A stretch of DNA of 43,981 nt, taken from contig CACEWE010000011.1 in assembly GCA_902563055.1 (NCBI GenBank), positions 1 through 43,981 on the forward strand, read 5' to 3'. This DNA is from an uncultured Gammaproteobacteria bacterium (GTDB lineage: Bacteria > Pseudomonadota > Gammaproteobacteria > Francisellales > CACEW01). A model generated the notes under the pieces. It was not told where the DNA came from and searched no databases. It was given only the letters and a program-made list of their open reading frames with translations. Shown here one piece after another: positions 27,154-36,457 of the stretch (its first letter is position 1; each line of letters starts with the position of its first letter). The translations under genes were made by a program, and so were the position numbers.

Positions 27154-28593
27154 CTATTTTCCACCATGCACTTTAAGATACCTTGCTATCTCCATATGTT
27201 TATATTTTTTTGCATAATATAAAGCAGTAGCGCCATTCTTATCTGTAGCATTCACATCCATCTTGGAATCAATCAATAGCTTAACGATAGGCAAGTTTCC
27301 TTTTACTGATGCCACCATCAATGCAGTTGTACCATCCTTCCGGGCCGTATTCACATCCGCCTTGTGATCAATCAGTAGTTTGACGATAGACAAGTGTCCC
27401 CACCGAGATGCCTTTATCAGTGCAGTTGCACCATCCTTCCGGGCCGCATTCACATCCGCCTTATGATCAATCAGTAGTGCAACGATAGGCAAGTGTCCCG
27501 AACGTGATGCCTTTATCAATGCAGTTGCACCATCAATCCGGGCTGCATTTACATCCGCCTTGTGATCAATCAATAGTTTGACGATAGACAACTTTCCTTC
27601 AGATGATGCCACCATCAATGCTGTTCTACCATCGTTTGCAACTGCATTTACATCTGCCTTATGATCAAGTAGTAGTTGGGCCATAGGCAAGTTTCCATTT
27701 TGTAATGCCAGCATCAATGCAGTATAACCAGCCTTACTTACTGCATTCACATCCGCCTTGTGATCAAGTAGTAGTTGGGCCATAGGCAAGTTTCCTTTTA
27801 CTGATGCCACCATCAATGCAGTTGTACCATCCTTCCGGGCCGTATTCACATCCGCCTTGTGATCAATCAGTAGTTTGACGATAGACAAGTGTCCCCACCG
27901 AGATGCCTTTATCAGTGCAGTTGCACCATCCTTCCGGGCCGCATTCACATCCGCCTTATGATCAATCAGTAGTGCAACGATAGGCAAGTGTCCCGAACGT
28001 GATGCCTTTATCAATGCAGTTGCACCATCAATCCGGGCTGCATTTACATCCGCCTTGTGATCAATCAATAGTTTGACGATAGACAACTTTCCTTCAGATG
28101 ATGCCACCATCAATGCTGTTCTATCATCGTTTGCAACTGCATTTACATCCGCCTTGTGATCAATCAATAGTTTGACAATAGGCAAGTGTCCCCAACGTGA
28201 TGCCTTCATCAATACAGTTTCACCATATGAAACCTTTCCATTTACATCCGCTTTGTGATTAATCAGTAGTTTAGCAACAGGCAGGCATCCCACGTATGAT
28301 GCTTCCATCAATGGAGTTATACCATTCAAACCCTTTGCATTCACATCCGCACCATTTTTTATGCTATTTATAATTTCTTTCTCATTACTTTGTCTGATTG
28401 CTTCAAACAGTTGTTGATTTGTATATTTGTTATGATCCCCAAGCCAAGAAATCCCTTTGCCAGGATCCTTAGACATGTAGCCAGAAACAATCGTGCCATT
28501 AGATCTAATATGTTCCCTCACCCAGGGGAAAACAAACGCTATTGAAAAACAGAGCATCAGAATTATAAAAACCACATGCATTCCTTTTTTCAT
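27154..28593 (-). CDS. ankyrin-repeat protein with N-terminal signal/anchor segment
   Basis: The 479-aa protein begins with a basic tip and a hydrophobic segment (KKGMHVVFIILMLCFSIAF, residues ~2-22), typical of a signal peptide or membrane anchor. About 13 ankyrin repeats of 33 residues follow from about residue 55, with the consensus DGATALIKASRxGHLPIVxLLIDHKADVN; the first and last are degenerate. Repeats 4-7 recur almost unchanged as repeats 9-12. Ankyrin repeats bind proteins, and in host-associated bacteria exported examples often act on host targets, but no catalytic domain is visible here. The ATG at 28593 has AAGGA seven bases upstream and a strong promoter. The gene lies between an intact MFS gene and a remnant of a second copy, in an accessory island. 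The ankyrin call is certain; the export is inferred. Confidence 0.9.
   Translation of the reverse strand: MKKGMHVVFIILMLCFSIAFVFPWVREHIRSNGTIVSGYMSKDPGKGISWLGDHNKYTNQQLFEAIRQSNEKEIINSIKNGADVNAKGLNGITPLMEASYVGCLPVAKLLINHKADVNGKVSYGETVLMKASRWGHLPIVKLLIDHKADVNAVANDDRTALMVASSEGKLSIVKLLIDHKADVNAARIDGATALIKASRSGHLPIVALLIDHKADVNAARKDGATALIKASRWGHLSIVKLLIDHKADVNTARKDGTTALMVASVKGNLPMAQLLLDHKADVNAVSKAGYTALMLALQNGNLPMAQLLLDHKADVNAVANDGRTALMVASSEGKLSIVKLLIDHKADVNAARIDGATALIKASRSGHLPIVALLIDHKADVNAARKDGATALIKASRWGHLSIVKLLIDHKADVNTARKDGTTALMVASVKGNLPIVKLLIDSKMDVNATDKNGATALYYAKKYKHMEIARYLKVHGGK
27286..28150 (-). repeat. 495-bp tandem duplication inside the ankyrin gene
   Basis: A block at about 27286-27655 recurs at about 27781-28150 with only rare base differences, an offset of exactly 495 bases (five 33-codon ankyrin units). 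One difference is ctaccatcg against ctatcatcg. Other repeats in the gene are related but clearly more diverged, so this is a recent duplication or has been kept alike by gene conversion. Confidence 0.88.
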
Positions 28594-28629
28594 ACAATAA
28601 TCCTTTATAAAAATATTTAAATAAACAAA

Positions 28630-28658
28630 ATAATAACAAAAAATATAATTTAAGTCAA
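28630..28658 (-). promoter_or_regulatory. promoter of the ankyrin-repeat gene
   Basis: On the minus strand TTGACT (28658-28653) and TATTAT (28635-28630) are 17 bases apart, and TGT immediately before the -10 makes it an extended -10. The leader is about 30 bases, with AAGGA before the ATG at 28593. Just upstream of the -35 a 6-bp inverted repeat (TCTGAT at 28664-28669, ATCAGA at 28677-28682) could be an operator. Confidence 0.65.
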
Positions 28659-28789
28659 GTTATTCTGATCCTCTCAATCAGATTAAGTACAATGGAATAC
28701 CTTGTACTTGAAACCATGCTAAGAGCCTATAATACAATGCAAAATAAATTGCAACTTGCAACAGGCAGCTATTATGGACTCCATTAAGC

Positions 28790-29998
28790 TTAAGCGTCAC
28801 GAATAAGCAAAATATAAATCATAAGACTCAAGCCACTGAGAATTAAAAAATATATCGGCATGGGGTATAGCGTTCCATTATGTATAAAGCCCATTATCCA
28901 TGTCAAAAACGCAATTACAATATAATAAGACAAACCAAAGCACGCACCTGCTGTACCTAATACTGACTGATATTTTTGAAGTGCAGTGGATAAGGTCATA
29001 GGAATAACAAAACCAAACCCACCATAAATAATACCCATCATGGGTAATATAATAAGTAAAACACATAGCCATGTATCTTGAACATTTATATTAAGCAATA
29101 GAATGTCTATTAGCAAAATGATGCTACTTATAAGCATGATTATACAGCCTGTTGCAATCAAGTTAACCGCCAAATAATGCTTGATAAAATACCGCGCGCT
29201 CAAACTGCCAAGTAAAGCTGCTAATGCAATGAAAGCACCAAGCCATCCGTAGCCACTGGCACTAAAATGCATTAAACGAATAAAAATAAATGGACCCTGC
29301 GCATAATAACTAAATAAAATACCATTAACAGCCGCAACAAGCCAAATAGAACCCAAGACCTGTTTATCTTTTACCAATAGCCGTAACACCTTAGTAATTT
29401 TATGCTGGACACGAAGATTTGATGGCCGCGTCTCTGGTAAAACAAAATAAACAAATACCACAAGAAAAAGCCCTATGAGACATAATAAAACAAAATTTGC
29501 ACGCCAATGGAAGCATGAGGTTAAATAACCACCCAAAAGTGGCCCTAGCGCTATAGCAAATGCCATAACAAAACCGATTGCCGCAAAAAATTTATGGCGT
29601 CGTTGATCAGGTAATGCTTCTCTAGCTATGGTTTGGGTTAGCACAGAACCACAACTTGCACCCAAGCCCTGTATCAATCGTGCCAATAGTAAGGCAACAA
29701 TGCCATTGGCAAATAAACACAACATACTAGCTATAATATATACCACTAAACCCAATAACATACTTGGCCGCCGACCCCAAGAATCTGATAGGCGCCCCCA
29801 CGTAAAAACCCCCACTGCAAAACCAAGAAAATATATAGATAAGGTCCATTGCACCAGATGATCGCCAACACCCAGACTCAGGGCAATATTAGGCAGTGCC
29901 GGCGAATAAACTGTTTCACTCAACTGTGGAAAACCAACGAGCAAAAACATCAACCATAATGGCGGGACCAGCTGTGATTTTGGATCTACTGTATTCAT
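28790..29998 (-). CDS. MFS multidrug transporter, Bcr/CflA-like (DHA1)
   Basis: A 402-aa, 12-helix inner-membrane transporter. MFS motif A is present in the first cytoplasmic loop (WGRLSDSWGRRPSMLLG), helix 4 has LLLARLIQGLGASCGSVLTQ, and the antiporter motif C is in helix 5 (AFAIALGPLLGGYL). This pattern is typical of drug/proton antiporters of the Bcr/CflA group, which export antibiotics, dipeptides or other small molecules; the substrate cannot be read from sequence. It begins 32 bases after nuoN without a clear promoter or Shine-Dalgarno, so it may be transcribed by read-through from the nuo operon. Its 3' end is duplicated at 26892-27062. Confidence 0.9.
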   Translation of the reverse strand: MNTVDPKSQLVPPLWLMFLLVGFPQLSETVYSPALPNIALSLGVGDHLVQWTLSIYFLGFAVGVFTWGRLSDSWGRRPSMLLGLVVYIIASMLCLFANGIVALLLARLIQGLGASCGSVLTQTIAREALPDQRRHKFFAAIGFVMAFAIALGPLLGGYLTSCFHWRANFVLLCLIGLFLVVFVYFVLPETRPSNLRVQHKITKVLRLLVKDKQVLGSIWLVAAVNGILFSYYAQGPFIFIRLMHFSASGYGWLGAFIALAALLGSLSARYFIKHYLAVNLIATGCIIMLISSIILLIDILLLNINVQDTWLCVLLIILPMMGIIYGGFGFVIPMTLSTALQKYQSVLGTAGACFGLSYYIVIAFLTWIMGFIHNGTLYPMPIYFLILSGLSLMIYILLIRDA

Positions 29999-30030
29999 AA
30001 TATTTGAGTAACTTTATTTAAAAAAAATGC

Positions 30031-31464
30031 CTAAGAAATAACAATTTGACAGATATCAATTAAGCTGGTTGGGAACAAGCCTAGCAATACCAGTAAGATA
30101 CCATTACTAGAGATAACCAAAAGCGTTGACATACGCATCTGGACATTTAGGGTGGATTTGGGCTTTTCAAAATACATCATACGCAAGATACGAAAATAAT
30201 AAAAACCACCAATCACCGACATCACCAATGCAATAGTCACCATGACATAATGCCCAGCATTAGCCAAAGCTAAAAGTACCAATAACTTAGCATCAAAGCC
30301 TAATAAAGGCGGAATACCTGCTAAGGATACAATAAGCAATAAGAACATAAATGCAAGCCATGGTTGTTGCTCATTTAATCCAGCCAAATCACTAATTTCT
30401 TGCGCTTTACCACCACCAGCACGAATAATAAGCAAGACCCCAAATGTACTTGCTGCCATCATTGCATAAATAATAGTGTAAAATAATGCCGCATGATAGC
30501 CGTCTAAACCGCCTTCAGCTAAACCAAGCAAAATAAAACCAACATGAGAAATGGTAGAATAGGCCAATAAGCGCAAAATGTTTTGCTGCACCAACGCGCA
30601 GACATTACCAACAATAATCGAGAGCATTCCAAAACACAGTAGTAAAATCTGCCAATGGTCACTTAGACCAGGTAAGGTATCAATTAATATACGCACCAAA
30701 AAACCAAGCGCTGCTAATTTAGGGACCGATCCTAAATAACTCACAACCGATAAAGCACCGCCTTCATAAACATCAGGCAACCACATATGAAACGGCACTG
30801 CCCCTAACTTAAAACATAAGGCCGCAACAATAAACACCATAGCAAACAATAAAAGTGGACTTTGGTTCATACCGCTTTGTACAAAAAGAGCGATATCCTT
30901 AAACACCAAGCTTCCGGATAATCCATAGAGCAAGGAAATACCATACAGCAATAAAGCTGAAGCCACAGCACCCATAATAAAATATTTCATGGCTGCCTCT
31001 GAGGCATACGCACAATCACGCTCTAGGGCAATCAGCGCGTATATAGGCAAGGCAAAAAGCTCTACCCCTAAATAAATACTTAGTACACTTGAAGAAGAGA
31101 CCATAATCATACAGCCTAACAAAGAAAGCAGTGTTAAAATAAAAAACTCGCTTTTCATCTTTAAGGTTTCTCGAACCGAACGCCTGGTGTAGATAAATAC
31201 AAAAAACATAATGACCAACATAACCAGCTTTAACAAACTCGACAAGCCATCTTGTACATATTGCATATGAAAGCCATACTGCGGCACCACACTAAAGCCA
31301 AGCGCAACCACCAACAAGGATGCCAATACGCTGGTTTGTGCCAAGCTATAAACCAACATAAACCGCTTTGGAAAATACGCATCAACCAATAATATCAGCA
31401 GTATCATGGCAGAAAGCACTATTTCTGGTAAAGCTAAGGTCTGAAAAAAAGCAAAATCAATCAT
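30031..31464 (-). CDS. nuoN: NADH-quinone oxidoreductase subunit N
   Basis: One of the three antiporter-like proton-pumping membrane subunits of complex I. The 477-aa protein has about 14 hydrophobic segments, the conserved ELFALPIYALIAL segment (Glu in helix 5), the KLGAVPFHMWLPDVYEGG loop (Lys and His of the pumping chain), and LLAYSTISHVGFILLG. The order and length are standard. It is the last nuo gene, 18 bases from nuoM. Confidence 0.96.
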   Translation of the reverse strand: MIDFAFFQTLALPEIVLSAMILLILLVDAYFPKRFMLVYSLAQTSVLASLLVVALGFSVVPQYGFHMQYVQDGLSSLLKLVMLVIMFFVFIYTRRSVRETLKMKSEFFILTLLSLLGCMIMVSSSSVLSIYLGVELFALPIYALIALERDCAYASEAAMKYFIMGAVASALLLYGISLLYGLSGSLVFKDIALFVQSGMNQSPLLLFAMVFIVAALCFKLGAVPFHMWLPDVYEGGALSVVSYLGSVPKLAALGFLVRILIDTLPGLSDHWQILLLCFGMLSIIVGNVCALVQQNILRLLAYSTISHVGFILLGLAEGGLDGYHAALFYTIIYAMMAASTFGVLLIIRAGGGKAQEISDLAGLNEQQPWLAFMFLLLIVSLAGIPPLLGFDAKLLVLLALANAGHYVMVTIALVMSVIGGFYYFRILRMMYFEKPKSTLNVQMRMSTLLVISSNGILLVLLGLFPTSLIDICQIVIS

Positions 31465-31482
31465 CGATAAATTCCTTGTAAA

Positions 31483-33024
31483 CTATTGTCCCTTGAGCAT
31501 AACTTCGTGCACAAAATGAACACTGGTAGCATGAGATAAATGCAAAATAAGATTTGGAAAAATACCAAAAATCACAATCGGTAGCGCCAATAAACTAAAG
31601 ACTAAAATCTCCATTTTGTTAATGTCTTTTAGACCCTTTAAATCTTCTTTTAAAGTTCCAAAAAAGACACGCTTATACATCCACAAGGTGTAAGCTGGTG
31701 CTAATAATAAGGTTAAACCTGCTAAAAATGCAATCCAAAAGTTTGCTCTTAATGCCGCCCAAACAACCATCGCTTCACCCACAAAACCAGAGGTTCCGGG
31801 CAAACCAACATTCGCCATACAAAACAGTAAGTAAAAGGCTGCAAAAATAGGCATTACTTTAGTCACGCCACTATAATCACTAATCAAACGCGAACCATAT
31901 CGGTCATAAATATACCCGACCCCAATAAAGAGCGCACCAGATGAAAAACCATGTGAAATCATTTGAAAAATAGCCCCTTGGACACTCAATACCGCACCGG
32001 TTTGAGAATGGGTTTGATTAATAATGATAAAAATCATAAAAATACCCAAAGTCACAATTCCCATATGCGAAATAGAAGAATACGCAATCAATCGCTTCAT
32101 GTCTTTTTGCATAATAGAGGCAAAACCAACATAGATAACCGCTACTAAAGATAAGAAAATTAATAGCCATTGGTAATTAGCATGCACCCCTGGAACAATC
32201 GGCATACTAAAACGCAGCAGACCATAACCACCAAGCTTTAACATAAGCGCTGCTAGCACAACTGAGCCCCCTGCTGGCGCCTCCGTATGGGCATCTGGAA
32301 GCCAAGTATGCACCGGCCACATCGGAACTTTGACCGCAAAAGCGACCAATAAGCCCCAGAAAATCCACTGTGATTCAGTATGAGAGAAATTGACATTTTG
32401 AAAGTCAGCAATTGCAAAACTATGCGTTTTGAAATTCATATAAACAATCGCCACCAACATAAAAATAGAGCCTAAGAAAGTGAAGAGGAAAAACTTCATG
32501 GCTGCATAGGTGCGCTTTTGACCGCCCCACATACCGATAGCCAAGTAAATTGGCACCATGCCCGCTTCCCAAAACACATAGAATAAAATCGAATCCGTCG
32601 CACAAAAAACCGCGTTCATCATTCCAGTTGCGAATAAGAAGATCGCCAAATACTGAGGAACTTTATAACGAATAGAACCCCATGCCGCTAAAATAACAAT
32701 AACATTGGTAAAACTCGTCAACACGACAAATAACAAAGAAATACCATCAACCCCCAAGGCATAACGCAAATGAAACATCGGCACCCAGTTATAATCTTCT
32801 ACAAACTGATATTGGTAATCCCCAGGGTTAAAATGGCTTACAAGTGGCCAGCATAAAGCTAAGGTAATAAGCGCAAAAAATAACGCTATAAAACGACACA
32901 GTTTGTGAGAGTCTATTCCACCATCACAGGCGAGGGTAATGACTCCACCAAGAATGGGCGTCCAAATAAGTAAACTAAGTAATATATGTAAAAAACTTAA
33001 ACTAAGTAATGTATGTAAAAACAT
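31483..33024 (-). CDS. nuoM: NADH-quinone oxidoreductase subunit M
   Basis: Antiporter-like membrane subunit of complex I, 513 aa with about 14 hydrophobic segments. Key residues are visible in FYVFWEAGMVPIYLAIGMWG (Glu of helix 5), FAVKVPMWPVHTWLPDAHTEAP (Lys and His) and LIAYSSISHMGIVTLG. The N-terminal LSLSFLHILLSLLIWTPILGG region is partly repeated in the DNA as two near copies of aaacttaaactaagtaa, a small local duplication near 32965-33010. It begins 12 bases after nuoL. Confidence 0.96.
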   Translation of the reverse strand: MFLHTLLSLSFLHILLSLLIWTPILGGVITLACDGGIDSHKLCRFIALFFALITLALCWPLVSHFNPGDYQYQFVEDYNWVPMFHLRYALGVDGISLLFVVLTSFTNVIVILAAWGSIRYKVPQYLAIFLFATGMMNAVFCATDSILFYVFWEAGMVPIYLAIGMWGGQKRTYAAMKFFLFTFLGSIFMLVAIVYMNFKTHSFAIADFQNVNFSHTESQWIFWGLLVAFAVKVPMWPVHTWLPDAHTEAPAGGSVVLAALMLKLGGYGLLRFSMPIVPGVHANYQWLLIFLSLVAVIYVGFASIMQKDMKRLIAYSSISHMGIVTLGIFMIFIIINQTHSQTGAVLSVQGAIFQMISHGFSSGALFIGVGYIYDRYGSRLISDYSGVTKVMPIFAAFYLLFCMANVGLPGTSGFVGEAMVVWAALRANFWIAFLAGLTLLLAPAYTLWMYKRVFFGTLKEDLKGLKDINKMEILVFSLLALPIVIFGIFPNLILHLSHATSVHFVHEVMLKGQ

Positions 33025-33036
33025 CTGTGGCTTCCT

Positions 33037-35010
33037 TTAAAACTTTGCCTGTGAAAAAACCCAAATCAAGGGTACGATCAAACCAATTAACATAAAAAAT
33101 AAATAATGGTACAAATAACCAGTCTGGGCTTTGCGTACTTTATCACCAATATGCTTGGTGGTTTTGGCAGTACCCTCCACAATAGCCTTGTCTATAACCC
33201 ATGCATCCAAAATCAACCAGAAAAAGCTTCCCAAAGATTGCGCTAAGCCGATAAAAAAGCGCTCATAGAGAATATCGATAAAGTACTTTTGGGCAATAAG
33301 CTTATACAGCCAGCCAAATATACTGACAAAAATCTTTGGAATCCCAGGAAAGACAATATATGCCAAAAATGCACACAAGGTACCGAGCATTGATAAAATA
33401 AAGGGCAAATGAAAAAATGCTTTCTTAATCATTGACCATGGAGAGTGGGTTTCTTCTGCTAAAATAGCTAAAGTATTATGACCAGGTGCTAAATAAATTC
33501 CACCACCAAAAAAGCCATGTAAGGCCGGTTTTAAAAATACCCAACCTGCAGCTATGGACGGTACCGCTAAAATGACTAATGGTAAGACAATGCTCCAAGG
33601 GGATTCTTTAACATGGTCATAAGCTTCATTGCTCATGCGCGGCTTACCATGAAAAACCATAAATAACATTCTAAAGGTATACAAGGCAGTTAAGAATGTG
33701 CCTCCAACCACACAAAACGCTGCAAAATGATAGCCCGGCAAACGACTCATCATCACCGCCTCAATGATGAGATCCTTGGAGAAAAATCCTGAGAAAGGCG
33801 GAATGGCCACCAAGGCCAAGGAACCAATCAACATACAAATATAGGTATAGGGCATTTTCTTGGCAAGACCACCCATTTTACGCATATCTTGCTCGTGATG
33901 TAAGGCTACAATAACCGAACCCGCTGCTAGGAACAGTAGTGCTTTAAACGCCGCATGGGTCATTAGATGAAACATCCCCAAGGCATACACCGAAGCGCCT
34001 TGCGCAGCGATCATATAACCAAGCTGTGATAACGTTGAATAGGCAATCACGCGCTTAATATCGTTTTGAACAATGGCGATAATGCCCATAAAAAAGCATG
34101 TTGCCGCACCAAGTAATAAAACCAAAGTTAAAGCAGGAGTAGATAATTCAATGATCGGTGAAATACGCGCCAACATAAACACCCCAGCGGTGACCATGGT
34201 TGCCGCATGGATCAGTGCTGAAATAGGCGTTGGGCCCTCCATTGAGCCCTCAAGCCATACATGCAAAGGAATTTGTGCAGATTTACCCACTGCACCCATA
34301 AATAGTAAAATGCTCATCAAGGTAATGGGATTTACATGATAGTTTGCAAACAGCGGAAAATGGAGATTAGGCGCCATATTTTGTACAAAGTTAAACACCG
34401 TATGATACTCAATAGAACCGGTATAATTGACAATCACCGCCATTCCTAAAAGCAAGCCTAAATCACCGAAACGATTAGCAATAAAGGCTTTCAAGCTTGC
34501 AAAGGTTGCTGCAGGCTTGTGATACCAAAAACCGATCAACAAGAAAGACATAAGGCCCACGCCTTCCCAACCAAAAAATAACATTACAAAATTATTGGCC
34601 ATTACTAAAGATAGCATTGCAAAAGTAAAGCCTGAGATATAACTAAAAAAACGCGCATAGGAATCATCTTCATGCATATAGCCTATAGAATAAACATGAA
34701 CCAAAAACGATACAAAGGTCACCACTACCATCATAAGCACGGTCATTTGATCAATTAAAAACCCAATTGAAAACCTTGTTTTATCGATAACCGCCCAGGT
34801 ATAAAGATTCACATTTACAATAGGCGTCCCATCTATAGCAATCCATTTAAAACACAAGATTGAAATAACTAGTGATAATCCCACCAAGCCACAACATGTC
34901 CAATAGGTAGCACGTCTTGAGAGCCAAGAACTTGAAAAACCGGTTATGACTGCCGCCATAAGCGGAGCAAATAAAGCTATTAAGGCCCAGTCTAAAATAT
35001 GATGCGTCAT
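33037..35010 (-). CDS. nuoL: NADH-quinone oxidoreductase subunit L
   Basis: The largest antiporter-like subunit, with the long lateral helix that ties the pumping modules together. The 657-aa protein has FFGWEGVGLMSFLLIGFWY (Glu of helix 5), GKSAQIPLHVWLEGSMEGPTPISALIHAATMVTAG (seen as GKSAQIPLHVWL and GPTPISALIHAATMV), and RVIAYSTLSQLGYM. Around residue 240 WL-EGSMEGPTP replaces the more usual WLPDAMEGPTP, a mild deviation. The C-terminal ~120 residues contain the lateral helix and a final membrane anchor. Six bases separate it from nuoK. Confidence 0.96.
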   Translation of the reverse strand: MTHHILDWALIALFAPLMAAVITGFSSSWLSRRATYWTCCGLVGLSLVISILCFKWIAIDGTPIVNVNLYTWAVIDKTRFSIGFLIDQMTVLMMVVVTFVSFLVHVYSIGYMHEDDSYARFFSYISGFTFAMLSLVMANNFVMLFFGWEGVGLMSFLLIGFWYHKPAATFASLKAFIANRFGDLGLLLGMAVIVNYTGSIEYHTVFNFVQNMAPNLHFPLFANYHVNPITLMSILLFMGAVGKSAQIPLHVWLEGSMEGPTPISALIHAATMVTAGVFMLARISPIIELSTPALTLVLLLGAATCFFMGIIAIVQNDIKRVIAYSTLSQLGYMIAAQGASVYALGMFHLMTHAAFKALLFLAAGSVIVALHHEQDMRKMGGLAKKMPYTYICMLIGSLALVAIPPFSGFFSKDLIIEAVMMSRLPGYHFAAFCVVGGTFLTALYTFRMLFMVFHGKPRMSNEAYDHVKESPWSIVLPLVILAVPSIAAGWVFLKPALHGFFGGGIYLAPGHNTLAILAEETHSPWSMIKKAFFHLPFILSMLGTLCAFLAYIVFPGIPKIFVSIFGWLYKLIAQKYFIDILYERFFIGLAQSLGSFFWLILDAWVIDKAIVEGTAKTTKHIGDKVRKAQTGYLYHYLFFMLIGLIVPLIWVFSQAKF

Positions 35011-35016
35011 GTCCCT

Positions 35017-35322
35017 CTACCCTTTTAATTGATTGATATCGTCAATGGCAATACTTTTCTTGTTGCGAAATAACACGACTAAAATAGCCAAGCCAATAGC
35101 AGCTTCTGCTGCCGCAACGGTTAAAATAAAAAATACAAACACCTCTCCATCCACACGATGTAAATAACTAGAAAATGCAATAAAGTTGGTATTAACTGCC
35201 AAAAGCATTAGCTCAATACTCATCAACAACACAATAAGGTTGTGGCGATTTAAAATAACCCCCATCAAGCCAATACTAAACATAATGGCTGCAAAAATTA
35301 AATAAGCAGATAGACTAATCAT
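35017..35322 (-). CDS. nuoK: NADH-quinone oxidoreductase subunit K
   Basis: A small three-helix membrane subunit in the quinone-proximal part of complex I. The 101-aa protein has the conserved Glu residues in [13 protein letters not shown] and [14 protein letters not shown]. The ATG overlaps the end of nuoJ in ATGA. Length and order are standard. Confidence 0.96.
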   Translation of the reverse strand: MISLSAYLIFAAIMFSIGLMGVILNRHNLIVLLMSIELMLLAVNTNFIAFSSYLHRVDGEVFVFFILTVAAAEAAIGLAILVVLFRNKKSIAIDDINQLKG

Positions 35323-35945
35323 GAATTCTCCTTCGCTTTATAGCTTGATTCCTTGCTGTCAACTTGAACAATCTTTATGCGATCATGTGACTTGGTTTTG
35401 ATCTGTTTGGCAATATCCTGGGACTTTGTACCTTGACGGCGCCCCCTAAAGGTTAAACTAATAGCCGCTATCATCGCAGCCAAAAGCAACATGGCAGCAA
35501 TTTCAAATGCATAGAGATAATTACTATATAAGGCATCACCCAATACCTGCACACTAGAGTAACTAACCGGCAAAGGGGCCAGCGCTGGAACCACAGCCAA
35601 GCCGAAATGTTTTGGGCCTAAAAGCCATGCTAGCATGGCAATCATCGCTGCTCCAAACAAAGCAACAATAGGCCACATTTTCTTACTTGATTTTTGCTCG
35701 ACGGTCTCATCAACATCAATCATCATCACCACAAATAAGAACAACACCAAAACAGCACCTACGTAGACCACAATAAGTGCTAGGGCTAAAAATTCAACCT
35801 GCATTAATAACCAAGTGACAGATGTTGCAACAAAAGTTAAAACTAAAAACAATACACAACGCACTGGGTGCTTAGCAGTAATCACACACAAGCCGCTTAA
35901 TATACTTAAGCTTGCAAAGACATAAAATAGGATCTCTTGTAACAT
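35319..35945 (-). CDS. nuoJ: NADH-quinone oxidoreductase subunit J
   Basis: A five-helix membrane subunit of complex I. The 208-aa protein has the conserved [24 protein letters not shown] segment ([16 protein letters not shown]), which carries the pi-bulge helix that switches during turnover. After the last helix ([20 protein letters not shown]) comes a basic, Lys-rich tail of about 40 residues that is longer than in E. coli. It overlaps nuoK by four bases and follows nuoI by 15 bases. Confidence 0.95.
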   Translation of the reverse strand: MLQEILFYVFASLSILSGLCVITAKHPVRCVLFLVLTFVATSVTWLLMQVEFLALALIVVYVGAVLVLFLFVVMMIDVDETVEQKSSKKMWPIVALFGAAMIAMLAWLLGPKHFGLAVVPALAPLPVSYSSVQVLGDALYSNYLYAFEIAAMLLLAAMIAAISLTFRGRRQGTKSQDIAKQIKTKSHDRIKIVQVDSKESSYKAKENS

Positions 35946-35960
35946 ACAACGTACCTTCTA

Positions 35961-36449
35961 CTAACGTTTATTTTGATCTTGCAAACGATCTTGCATGAGT
36001 TTTTCTTCTTGCCAATCACCAACTGCTAAGAGTTTTTCCTTCGTCATAATATTCTCACCACGACGCTCAAAGTGATAATTGGATAAAGGCGTTTCAACAA
36101 TAGAGTCAACCGGGCAAACCTCTTCACATAAACCGCAATAAATGCATTTGAATAAATCAATTTCATACAAACTCGTTCTTCTTTGACCATCGGTTTCTCT
36201 TGGTTTTGAATCAATGGTAATAGCCAAAGCTGGACATACCGCCTCGCATAACTTACAAGCAATACAACGTTCCTCGCCATTTTCATAACGGCGCAGCGCA
36301 TGTAAACCACGAAAACGATTAGACTTAGGGGTCTTTTCTTCAGGAAACTGCACCGTAACCTTGGGCATAAAAAAGTGCCGCATGGTTAAGGCCATACCTT
36401 TTAGTAACTCCCATAGGGTAAACGTTTTTAAAAATCTTTTTATCATCAT
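35961..36449 (-). CDS. nuoI: NADH-quinone oxidoreductase subunit I (two 4Fe-4S clusters)
   Basis: NuoI carries clusters N6a and N6b, which pass electrons toward N2. Both motifs are intact: [16 protein letters not shown] and [16 protein letters not shown]. The frame is open to 36512, but a start there would overlap nuoH. I place it at the ATG-ATG pair at 36449/36446 ([19 protein letters not shown]), where homologues begin and AGAGAG lies just upstream. That gives 162 aa, the normal length, and a gap of eight bases after nuoH. Confidence 0.94.
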   Translation of the reverse strand: MMIKRFLKTFTLWELLKGMALTMRHFFMPKVTVQFPEEKTPKSNRFRGLHALRRYENGEERCIACKLCEAVCPALAITIDSKPRETDGQRRTSLYEIDLFKCIYCGLCEEVCPVDSIVETPLSNYHFERRGENIMTKEKLLAVGDWQEEKLMQDRLQDQNKR

Positions 36450-36457
36450 ACTCTCTC

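Noticed and set aside
27154..28340. CRISPR-like regular repeats
   Set aside because: The ~99-base periodicity is that of 33-codon ankyrin repeats in an open reading frame, not short repeats with unique spacers.
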